From assembly GCF_009741375.1 (NCBI RefSeq), contig NZ_WOWP01000026.1:1-64000 (forward strand): a stretch of 64,000 nucleotides of DNA, read 5' to 3'. Of the stretch, positions 36,210-43,304 are shown piece after piece. Source of the stretch: Flavobacterium rakeshii (GTDB lineage Bacteria > Bacteroidota > Bacteroidia > Flavobacteriales > Flavobacteriaceae). The notes beneath the pieces were generated by a model, which had not been told where the DNA came from, did not search any database, and saw only the letters and a program-made list of their open reading frames with translations. Numbering within the stretch: position 1 is the stretch's first letter; every line of letters starts with the position of its first letter. The position numbers and the translations under genes were made by a program.

Positions 36210-37598
36210 ATGAAATACGATATTATTGTTTTAGGAAGCGGTCCTGGTGGTTATGTAACCGCTATCAGGGCTTCTCAGCTAGGATTTAAAGTAGCTGTTG
36301 TAGAAAAGGAAAACCTTGGAGGTATATGCCTTAACTGGGGATGCATCCCTACTAAAGCGCTTTTAAAAAGTGCTCAGGTTTTTAACTACCTTAAGCATGC
36401 TTCTGATTACGGATTAACAGTAAAAGAGTTTGATAAAGACTTTAATAAGGTAATTGAGCGTAGCCGTGGTGTTGCCGATGGTATGAGCAAAGGTGTTCAG
36501 TTCCTTATGAAAAAGAATAAAATTGAGGTTATCTATGGTACCGGTAAAGTAAAAGCAGGTAAAAAAGTAGATGTAACCGATAAAGACGGTAAAACAAGCG
36601 AAATTAGTGCTGATCATATCATTATAGCTACAGGAGCACGTTCAAGAGAACTTCCTAACCTTCCTCAGGATGGTAAAAAAGTTATAGGATACCGTCAGGC
36701 AATGACACTACCGGAACAACCAAAATCTATGATTGTTGTTGGATCAGGAGCTATTGGTGTTGAGTTTGCTCATTTTTACAATGCGATGGGAACTCAGGTA
36801 ACTATCGTTGAATTTATGCCAAACATTGTTCCTGTTGAAGATGAAGACGTATCAAAACAATTTGAGCGTTCGCTTAAAAAAGCAGGCATCAAAATTATGA
36901 CTAACTCTTCTGTTGAAAAAGTAGACACTACCGGTAACGGAGTTAAAGCTACTGTAAAAACAGCTAAAGGAGAGGAAATTCTTGAAGCAGATATCGTTCT
37001 TTCTGCAGTAGGTATCAAATCAAATATCGAGAACATCGGTCTTGAAGAAGTTGGTATCGCTACAGACAGAGATAAAATATTAGTAAACAGCTACTACCAA
37101 ACAAATATACCAGGTTACTACGCTATTGGTGATGTTGTTCCTGGTCAGGCGCTTGCACACGTTGCTTCAGCAGAAGGTATTCTTTGTGTTGAGAAAATAG
37201 CAGGCATGCACGTAGAACCTCTTGATTACGGAAACATCCCTGGATGTACTTATGCTACTCCTGAGATTGCTTCTGTAGGTCTTACAGAAAAACAGGCTAA
37301 AGAAAAAGGATACGAACTTAAAGTAGGTAAATTCCCGTTCACAGCATCAGGTAAAGCAAAAGCTGCAGGTACTCCTGATGGTTTTGTAAAAGTTATTTTT
37401 GATGCTAAGTATGGTGAATGGTTAGGTTGCCACATGATTGGTGCCGGTGTTACCGATATGATTGCTGAGGCTGTAGTAGCACGTAAACTTGAAACTACAG
37501 GTCACGAAATACTAAAAGCAGTTCACCCTCACCCTACTATGAGTGAAGCGGTAATGGAAGCTGTTGCAGATGCTTATGGTGAAGTGATTCACTTATAA
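36210..37598 (+). CDS. lpdA: Dihydrolipoyl dehydrogenase
   Basis: Flavoprotein E3 of 2-oxoacid dehydrogenase complexes, 462 aa. The N-terminal FAD site GSGPGGYVTAIRA, the redox disulfide GGICLNWGCIPTKALLK (CxxxxC near 41-46), the NAD site VVGSGAIGVEFAHFY near 179 and the C-terminal HPHPTMSEAVMEA with the His-Glu pair are all present. It reoxidises lipoyl groups of E2 with NAD+. The nearby partner is the E1 fusion at 9.4 kb. It has its own terminator. Confidence 0.97.
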   Translation: MKYDIIVLGSGPGGYVTAIRASQLGFKVAVVEKENLGGICLNWGCIPTKALLKSAQVFNYLKHASDYGLTVKEFDKDFNKVIERSRGVADGMSKGVQFLMKKNKIEVIYGTGKVKAGKKVDVTDKDGKTSEISADHIIIATGARSRELPNLPQDGKKVIGYRQAMTLPEQPKSMIVVGSGAIGVEFAHFYNAMGTQVTIVEFMPNIVPVEDEDVSKQFERSLKKAGIKIMTNSSVEKVDTTGNGVKATVKTAKGEEILEADIVLSAVGIKSNIENIGLEEVGIATDRDKILVNSYYQTNIPGYYAIGDVVPGQALAHVASAEGILCVEKIAGMHVEPLDYGNIPGCTYATPEIASVGLTEKQAKEKGYELKVGKFPFTASGKAKAAGTPDGFVKVIFDAKYGEWLGCHMIGAGVTDMIAEAVVARKLETTGHEILKAVHPHPTMSEAVMEAVADAYGEVIHL

Positions 37599-37615
37599 GA
37601 ACTTAAATAAATAGC

Positions 37616-37650
37616 AAAAAAGGCTATCCTTATTCGGGATAGCCTTTTTT
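37616..37650 (+). terminator. Rho-independent terminator after lpdA
   Basis: GGCTATCC (37622-37629) pairs with GGATAGCC (37637-37644), flanked by A residues and a T tract. Confidence 0.88.
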
Positions 37651-37686
37651 ATTTATATTTATAACAACCAACAAACCCCAACAGAA

Positions 37687-38181
37687 ATGAAATCGAAAAT
37701 AGCTTATTTCGCATTCTTTATAATTTTCCCTTTTTGCTTTATTAGCGCTCAGGAAAAAGAACAGCAAACCGTTTTTCCTACCCCTATAGGTTATGTAAAC
37801 GATTTTGAAGGCTTGTATACTCCAGAACAGATTGAGGAGCTTGAAAAGCTAATTACTGACTTTGAAAATGAAACCACCAACGAAATTGCCATAATAACTA
37901 TTGATAACATAGAAAACTATACTGACTTTTACGAATATGCATTAGACTTATCCAAAAAATGGAGTGTTGGAAAAGCTGATAAAAACAACGGACTCATTAT
38001 TATCTTCAGTAAAACACTACGTAAAGTCAGAATAAATACCGGCACAGGTACCCAACAGGTTATTAGCGATGAATTCTGTAAAAAATTAATAGACAACTAC
38101 TTAATCCCGAATTTTAAAGCCAATAAGTACTATGAAGGTGCAAGAGAAACACTTCTTGCTTTGTTTGAAGTCTGGAAATAA
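37687..38181 (+). CDS. TPM-domain protein (YgcG/Psb32 type), exported
   Basis: A 164-aa protein with a signal peptide (MKSKIAYFAF...FISAQ) and a TPM domain (about 38-155). It has the family features NDFEGLYTPEQIEELEKLITDFENET, EIAIITI and WSVGKADKNNGLIIIFS, then RVRINTGTG. TPM domains occur in YgcG and in photosystem repair factor Psb32; some bind phosphate esters or act as acid phosphatases. There is no C-terminal transmembrane helix or glycine-rich tail, so this is a short form, probably periplasmic. Confidence 0.87.
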   Translation: MKSKIAYFAFFIIFPFCFISAQEKEQQTVFPTPIGYVNDFEGLYTPEQIEELEKLITDFENETTNEIAIITIDNIENYTDFYEYALDLSKKWSVGKADKNNGLIIIFSKTLRKVRINTGTGTQQVISDEFCKKLIDNYLIPNFKANKYYEGARETLLALFEVWK

Positions 38182-38241
38182 CCTGTTTGCTAATACTTTC
38201 ACTTATCTATAACATAGTTACCCATAGTTAATTTGTAATTT

Positions 38242-38249
38242 TACTTTTG
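38242..38249 (+). promoter_or_regulatory. Candidate -7 box
   Basis: TACTTTTG fits TAnnTTTG, 22 nt before the DUF305 gene ATG at 38272. Confidence 0.45.
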
Positions 38250-38271
38250 TTAAACTATAAATTGCAATGTA

Positions 38272-38736
38272 ATGGAAAAAGGAAACTACGGAAAGTTTTT
38301 GCTCATGCTACTGGTTTCATTTATAGTTATGTATGCCATAATGTATGCTAATGTAGCCAGTGAAGAGCATATTTATTTTAGCCTTAACCGTTTTTATATG
38401 ACAATATTAATGGTAGTACCCATGGGCTTTATTATGCTTTTATTTATGCAGCGAATGTATAAAAACCGTAAAAAGAACAATGTGATAATTATAACAGGTG
38501 TACTGCTTTTTACAGCCGCTTTTGTTATGCTGAGAACACAAACCTATATAAACGATGTACGATATATGGAAGCGATGATTCCACATCATTCTTCAGCTAT
38601 ATTATCAAGTCAGCATGCTGGTTTAAAAGATCCCGAAGTACAGGAATTATCTAAAAAAATAATCGAGTCTCAGCAAAAAGAAATCGAACAGATGAAAGCG
38701 ATGATTCAACGATTAAAAAACAGTACTGAAGAATAA
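38272..38736 (+). CDS. DUF305 membrane protein
   Basis: A 154-aa protein with three hydrophobic segments (near 8-26, 42-62 and 72-88) and a C-terminal DUF305 helix bundle, with RYMEAMIPHHSSAILSSQHA near 103-122 and then IIESQQKEIEQMKAMI. The MIPHH motif is a His/Met-rich metal site. DUF305 proteins are often found with copper or cobalt resistance genes, but none of these is adjacent here. The domain probably faces the periplasm. Confidence 0.87.
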   Translation: MEKGNYGKFLLMLLVSFIVMYAIMYANVASEEHIYFSLNRFYMTILMVVPMGFIMLLFMQRMYKNRKKNNVIIITGVLLFTAAFVMLRTQTYINDVRYMEAMIPHHSSAILSSQHAGLKDPEVQELSKKIIESQQKEIEQMKAMIQRLKNSTEE

Positions 38737-38824
38737 CTCAAGCTGTTAAAAATAGTACTACTCCCCTCCTTACTAAATATCAGATTTTTATTATATTGCG
38801 TTCTTTTAATTCGCAAGGCACTTC

Positions 38825-40291
38825 ATGAATAACATACCGGATAAGATTACCAAACAAATAAGCCTTACCCAGGCATTAATTCCAATAATACTACTTGTCG
38901 GCTTTTTAGCAGTAAACGTTTACATTTTTGAGAGTGACGCCATTAGTGGTTCCAATCAGTTTGTTTTATTAATGGGCGGAGCTTTTGCTGCTATTGTTGG
39001 GTTTATCAACAAAGTACCTTATGAAAAGATGCTTAATAAAGTATCTAAAAACATCAAATCTACAGCCGGAGCCATACTCATACTTTTACTGGTAGGATCA
39101 CTTTCGGGCACGTGGCTTGTTAGCGGTATTGTCCCTGCTATGATTTATTATGGACTTAAAATTTTACATCCCGAAATATTTCTTCCTGCCTGCGTAATCA
39201 TCTGTTCTATAATATCAATAGCTACCGGTAGTTCATGGACTACTTCAGCTACAATTGGTGTTGCTTTAATAGGAATTGGAAACACCATGCATATTAATGC
39301 AGGTATGGTAGCCGGAGCTGTTATCTCAGGAGCTTATTTTGGTGACAAGATGTCGCCACTTTCAGACACCACTAACCTTGCACCTGCTATGGCAGGAACA
39401 GACTTGTTTACCCATATAAAATATATGGCTTATACCACCGTGCCTACCTATTTAATTACACTAATACTGTTTATTATTTTAGGACTCACCCAGTCAGCAG
39501 ACGGTAGTGCTGAAAACACCCAGGCAACACTTATTGCCATTAAGGAAAGTTTCACTATCAGTCCGTGGTTATTTGTAGTACCCGTAATAGTAATTGCACT
39601 CATTGTCAAAAAAACCGAACCGCTTATCGCTTTATTAATAGGCACACTATTAGGCGGGCTATTTGCTTTAATATTTCAGCCTGAGCTAGTTGCTAAAATT
39701 GGTGGTGGTGAAAAATTGAATTTCATTTCAGGGTATAAAGGAGTAATGAATTCCATTACCATAAGCAGCACAGTAGAAACTTCAAATGAAACCCTTCAGG
39801 ATTTGTTTGAATCTAAAGGTATGGTGGGAATGCTTCCTACAATATGGCTAATTATATGTGCCATGGTATTTGGAGGTATAATGGAAGCTATTGGTGCTCT
39901 AAAAGTTATAAGTAATGCAATGCTAAAAGTTGCCAATGGTATTTTTGGGCTTTTTGCAAGTACTGTAGGGAGTTGCGTTGTCTTAAACATTACAGCTTCA
40001 GATCAATATTTAGCTATTGTCGTTCCAGGTAAAATGTTTGCCGAAGCCTACAGGGAAAAAGGATTAGCTCCTGAAAACCTTAGCCGTGCACTGGAAGACT
40101 CGGGTACTGTTACTTCAGTACTTGTACCATGGAATACCTGTGGTGCATACCAGTCGGGAGTACTTGGTGTACCTACCCTTACCTATTTGCCATATGCCTT
40201 TTTTAATATACTAAGTCCTATAATGACGCTTACCTTTGCGGCTCTTGGTATAAAAATCAGAACGTTAGCCGGAAAACTGCGTTCAACATAA
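38825..40291 (+). CDS. nhaC: NhaC-family Na+/H+ antiporter
   Basis: A 488-aa inner-membrane antiporter with about 11-12 helices. The NhaC/ArsB-type motifs are the paired SSWTTSATIGVALIGIG and GDKMSPLSDTTNLAPAMAG segments near residues 136-190 and the matching second-half repeat ENLSRALEDSGTVTSVLVPWN. It exchanges Na+ for H+. This is the second sodium/proton exchanger in the window, together with the CPA1 protein at 11.5 kb and the BCCT transporter at 49.5 kb. Confidence 0.92.
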   Translation: MNNIPDKITKQISLTQALIPIILLVGFLAVNVYIFESDAISGSNQFVLLMGGAFAAIVGFINKVPYEKMLNKVSKNIKSTAGAILILLLVGSLSGTWLVSGIVPAMIYYGLKILHPEIFLPACVIICSIISIATGSSWTTSATIGVALIGIGNTMHINAGMVAGAVISGAYFGDKMSPLSDTTNLAPAMAGTDLFTHIKYMAYTTVPTYLITLILFIILGLTQSADGSAENTQATLIAIKESFTISPWLFVVPVIVIALIVKKTEPLIALLIGTLLGGLFALIFQPELVAKIGGGEKLNFISGYKGVMNSITISSTVETSNETLQDLFESKGMVGMLPTIWLIICAMVFGGIMEAIGALKVISNAMLKVANGIFGLFASTVGSCVVLNITASDQYLAIVVPGKMFAEAYREKGLAPENLSRALEDSGTVTSVLVPWNTCGAYQSGVLGVPTLTYLPYAFFNILSPIMTLTFAALGIKIRTLAGKLRST

Positions 40292-40355
40292 GTATTCTCT
40301 ATATTTCAATAGGGATAAATGATGATGTTAGCTATAACCAAAAGCTATTAAGATC

Positions 40356-40363
40356 TATTTTTG
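40356..40363 (+). promoter_or_regulatory. -7 box of the peroxiredoxin operon
   Basis: TATTTTTG matches TAnnTTTG, 41 nt before the ATG at 40405. Confidence 0.5.
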
Positions 40364-40404
40364 CAACAAATAAAATTTATAAACCATAAAAATTAATTAA
40401 TAGT

Positions 40405-41043
40405 ATGTCTTTAGTAGGAAAAAAATTCCCAAACATTACAGTTGATGCTATCTCAGAGATGGGTGACAACCTTAAAATCAATGTATTTGAAGAAGCTGTA
40501 AACAATAACAAAAAAGTACTTTTATTTTGGTACCCTAAAGATTTCACTTTTGTATGCCCTACAGAACTTCACGCTTTCCAGGCTGCTCTTGGTGAGTTTG
40601 AAAAAAGAAACACTATCGTAATTGGTGCTTCTTGTGATACTAACGAAGTTCACTTCGCTTGGTTAAACACTCCAAAAGCTAACGGTGGTATTGAAGGTGT
40701 TACTTACCCGCTTATCGCAGATACTAACAGAAACCTTTCAAGCATTCTTGGTATTCTTGATGTTGAAACTGCAGGATACAATGAAGAAACTGACTCAGTT
40801 TTACTTGAAGGTTCTAACGTAACTTACAGAGCTACTTACCTAATCGATGAAACAGGAAAAATTTTCCACGAAAGCGTAAACGATATGCCTCTTGGTCGTA
40901 ACGTAAACGAGTACATCAGACTAATTGATGCTTACACTCACGTACAAACTAAAGGTGAGGTTTGCCCTGCAAACTGGGAAGAAGGTAAAGAAGCTATGAC
41001 TGCAGACCGTAACGGTGTTGCATCTTACCTAAGTGTAAACTAA
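40405..41043 (+). CDS. Peroxiredoxin (AhpC/Prx1 family)
   Basis: A 212-aa thiol peroxidase that reduces H2O2 and organic peroxides. The peroxidatic Cys is in DFTFVCPTELHAF near residue 52, and the resolving Cys is in GEVCPANW near residue 190, so it is a typical 2-Cys enzyme. AhpF is not adjacent; the thioredoxin-like gene 18 nt downstream is the likely reductant. Codon use is more biased than in its neighbours, as in a highly expressed gene. Confidence 0.95.
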   Translation: MSLVGKKFPNITVDAISEMGDNLKINVFEEAVNNNKKVLLFWYPKDFTFVCPTELHAFQAALGEFEKRNTIVIGASCDTNEVHFAWLNTPKANGGIEGVTYPLIADTNRNLSSILGILDVETAGYNEETDSVLLEGSNVTYRATYLIDETGKIFHESVNDMPLGRNVNEYIRLIDAYTHVQTKGEVCPANWEEGKEAMTADRNGVASYLSVN

Positions 41044-41061
41044 TAAATATTTGACGAAGCC

Positions 41062-41376
41062 ATGTTACAGGAACTTGAAAAAGACAATCTTGCAGAAATC
41101 GTATCGGCTGAACCAATTGTAATAGTACAATATTCAGCAGGATGGTGTGGTAACTGCAGAATCATGAAGCCGAAATTCAAAAAAATGGCTTCAGAGAATG
41201 AAAATATAACGTTTGTATTAGCTGATGCCGAGAACTACCCGGAATCAAGAAAACTAGCTAAAGTAGACAACCTGCCTACATTTGCTACTTTCAAAAACGG
41301 AAGCCTTGTAAACCAGGTACAAACAAACAAGTTAGACGTATTAACCGATTTAGTCAATGAAGTTACCAGTAATTAA
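41062..41376 (+). CDS. Thioredoxin-family protein
   Basis: A 104-aa single thioredoxin fold with the active site WCGNC at residues 28-32 in SAGWCGNCRIMKPKF and the cis-Pro in NLPTFATF near residue 74. The WCGNC centre differs from the usual WCGPC and may shift redox potential. Directly behind the peroxiredoxin gene, it probably regenerates that enzyme. It overlaps the next small gene by 20 nt. Confidence 0.92.
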   Translation: MLQELEKDNLAEIVSAEPIVIVQYSAGWCGNCRIMKPKFKKMASENENITFVLADAENYPESRKLAKVDNLPTFATFKNGSLVNQVQTNKLDVLTDLVNEVTSN

Positions 41377-41617
41377 GCATTTAACGCAATTTATAGAAGA
41401 TAACGATCAGGATTACATAATTGAAACCCTGGACGTACTTGAGGCACTAACCGAAGTTCCTTCTCTTAAGGATGAAGAACTTGATGTAATTGGAGAGCTT
41501 ATCTCTAACATGTATGGAGCCCTTGAGGTAAATAAATTAGTTAAAGAAGGTATGGATCGTAAAGAGGCATTAAACACATTTATGTCGCGTGTTCTCGGTG
41601 CGATTGACAAAAATTAG
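41357..41617 (+). CDS. Small conserved protein of the peroxiredoxin operon
   Basis: An 86-aa acidic, all-helical protein (MKLPVIKHLTQFIEDNDQDYI...). It begins inside the end of the thioredoxin-like gene (20-nt overlap), so it is translated with it. It has no cysteine, signal peptide or known motif. I think it belongs to an uncharacterised flavobacterial family (possibly DUF6952). The position suggests a helper in peroxide defence; that is inference. Confidence 0.8.
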   Translation: MKLPVIKHLTQFIEDNDQDYIIETLDVLEALTEVPSLKDEELDVIGELISNMYGALEVNKLVKEGMDRKEALNTFMSRVLGAIDKN

Positions 41618-41640
41618 GTTTATCATAATTTGGATAAATA

Positions 41641-41672
41641 AGCGCTTCCTGGAAACAGGGAGCGTTTTTTAT
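41641..41672 (+). terminator. Rho-independent terminator of the peroxiredoxin operon
   Basis: CGCTTCCTG (41643-41651) pairs with CAGGGAGCG (41656-41664), with one T-G pair and a GAAA tetraloop, and is followed by a T run. Confidence 0.9.
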
Positions 41673-41673
41673 T

Positions 41674-41681
41674 TACATTTG
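41674..41681 (+). promoter_or_regulatory. -7 box of the HMA-AraC gene
   Basis: TACATTTG, an exact TAnnTTTG, follows the terminator directly and lies 20 nt before the ATG at 41702. Confidence 0.5.
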
Positions 41682-41701
41682 TTTAAATATTAAACTACAC
41701 T

Positions 41702-42262
41702 ATGCAACTCTATATAAAAAATATGGTTTGTAACCGCTGTATCATGGCGGTTAGAACTGAACTCGAAGCCATAAAAGCTCCTGTAAAATCAATAGAACTG
41801 GGAGAAGTAACTATAGATGGTGATTTATCTCCCTCACAATTACAACAACTGGAAGAGTCACTTACGCGCTTAGGTTTTGAAATAATTAATGATAAGAGAA
41901 GCAGGCTTATTGAACAGATTAAAAATGAGATAATAGCTCTTGTACATCATTCGGGAGAAACCCTTAATCAGAATCTTTCATTCTGGCTCGCCGAAAAAAT
42001 GCATTATGACTATACTTACCTTAGTAACCTGTTCTCTGATATTGAAGGCACAACTATCGAAAAATATTATATAGCACAACGTATAGAGAAAGTAAAAGAG
42101 CTTTTGGTTTATGATGAAATGTCTCTTAGTGAAATTGCCGATAAAATGGGGTACAGCAGTGCAGCTTACTTATCAAGCCAGTTTAAAAAAATAACAGGCT
42201 TCACCCCTACTCATTACAAATCAATAAAAGAAACCAAACGTAAAAAAATAGACGAGCTTTAG
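41702..42262 (+). CDS. AraC-type regulator with N-terminal heavy-metal-associated-like domain
   Basis: A 186-aa protein. Residues 1-65 look like a ferredoxin-like HMA domain, with IKNMVCNRCIMAV carrying Cys10 and Cys13 at the place of the MxCxxC metal site and the second half LEESLTRLGFEII typical of HMA. Residues 80-180 are an AraC double HTH (DYTYLSNLFSDIEG, LSEIADKMGYSSAAYLSSQFKK). There is no cupin sensor. A metal- or thiol-sensing activator is the simplest reading. It sits between two peroxidase loci with no copper exporter in view. Targets unknown. Confidence 0.85.
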   Translation: MQLYIKNMVCNRCIMAVRTELEAIKAPVKSIELGEVTIDGDLSPSQLQQLEESLTRLGFEIINDKRSRLIEQIKNEIIALVHHSGETLNQNLSFWLAEKMHYDYTYLSNLFSDIEGTTIEKYYIAQRIEKVKELLVYDEMSLSEIADKMGYSSAAYLSSQFKKITGFTPTHYKSIKETKRKKIDEL

Positions 42263-42352
42263 TCTTTAAACAGTTAGCTTAAAATAGTTTTTTTATACTC
42301 TTAATGTATTTATAAAACTACAAGCACATCTTCTTCTTATAATATATTTTCT

Positions 42353-42360
42353 TACTTTTG
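42353..42360 (+). promoter_or_regulatory. -7 box of tpx
   Basis: TACTTTTG fits TAnnTTTG, 22 nt before the ATG at 42383. Confidence 0.5.
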
Positions 42361-42382
42361 TTAGCTAATCAAATCTATTAAA

Positions 42383-42880
42383 ATGGCTAATATAACTTTA
42401 GGAGGAAATCCGATAAAAACATCGGGCGAGCTGCCTCAAAACGGTACAGTTGCACCAGAATTTACACTTGTAAAAGCAGACCTTTCACCAGCTTCACTTG
42501 CTGACTTTAAAGGTTCTAAGTTAGTACTTAACATCTTCCCTAGTATTGATACAGGAACATGTGCTACATCTGTAAGAAAATTTAACGAGCAGGCCGCTTC
42601 TCTTGAAAACACAAAAGTACTTTGCATTTCACGCGACTTACCATTTGCTCAAAAGCGTTTTTGTGGTGCAGAAGGTCTTGATAATGTAATTACACTTTCT
42701 GATTTTAAAGACGGGACTTTTGGAAATAACTATGGCCTTACAATTGCAGACGGACCTCTTGCAGGATTACACTCGCGTGCTGTTGTAGTATTAGATGAAA
42801 ACGGTAACGTAAAATATACTGAACAGGTTTCTGAAATTGCAGACGAGCCTAATTATGAAAATGCTCTTGCAGCACTTTAA
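42383..42880 (+). CDS. tpx: Thiol peroxidase
   Basis: A 165-aa atypical 2-Cys peroxiredoxin of the Tpx class. The peroxidatic Cys is in [15 protein letters not shown] near residue 59, and the resolving Cys is in [15 protein letters not shown] near residue 93; both positions match Tpx. It reduces lipid and organic peroxides with thioredoxin. The next gene, dgkA, starts 12 nt after its stop. Confidence 0.95.
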   Translation: MANITLGGNPIKTSGELPQNGTVAPEFTLVKADLSPASLADFKGSKLVLNIFPSIDTGTCATSVRKFNEQAASLENTKVLCISRDLPFAQKRFCGAEGLDNVITLSDFKDGTFGNNYGLTIADGPLAGLHSRAVVVLDENGNVKYTEQVSEIADEPNYENALAAL

Positions 42881-42892
42881 TAATTCTCTTTA

Positions 42893-43261
42893 ATGAAGGA
42901 CAACAGGTTTATTAGCGGCAGGATTAAAAGCTTTACCTATGCTTTTAAAGGTGCCTGTAAACTTATAGCCACCGAACATAGTATAATGGTACAGGCATCT
43001 ATTGGTGTACTGGTAACCATAGCAGGGTTTTATTTTGAAATATCTGCTACCGAATGGCTTTTCCAAACTATGGCTATAGGGATGGTTTTAAGTGTAGAGG
43101 GACTTAACACTGCTGTCGAAAAAATAGCCGACTTCATTCATCCGCAATATCACGAAAAGATAGGATTCATAAAAGACATTGCAGCCGGTGCCGTATTTTT
43201 TGCGGCACTTTGTGCTGTTATAGTAGGCATAATAATTTATTACCCTAAATTTTTCTGCTGA
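42893..43261 (+). CDS. dgkA: Diacylglycerol/undecaprenol kinase family protein
   Basis: A 122-aa inner-membrane kinase with three transmembrane helices (near 38-56, 59-78 and 95-118). The catalytic motif is EGLNTAVEKIADF near residues 71-83, where the Glu and Asn are the conserved active residues. It phosphorylates diacylglycerol or undecaprenol with ATP; the Gram-positive-like length and lack of the E. coli N-terminus leave the lipid open. It is probably co-transcribed with tpx. Confidence 0.9.
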   Translation: MKDNRFISGRIKSFTYAFKGACKLIATEHSIMVQASIGVLVTIAGFYFEISATEWLFQTMAIGMVLSVEGLNTAVEKIADFIHPQYHEKIGFIKDIAAGAVFFAALCAVIVGIIIYYPKFFC

Positions 43262-43304
43262 TTTAAGGTTTTATTCTATTTTTACAAGTAGATCAAGTTT
43301 ATAA

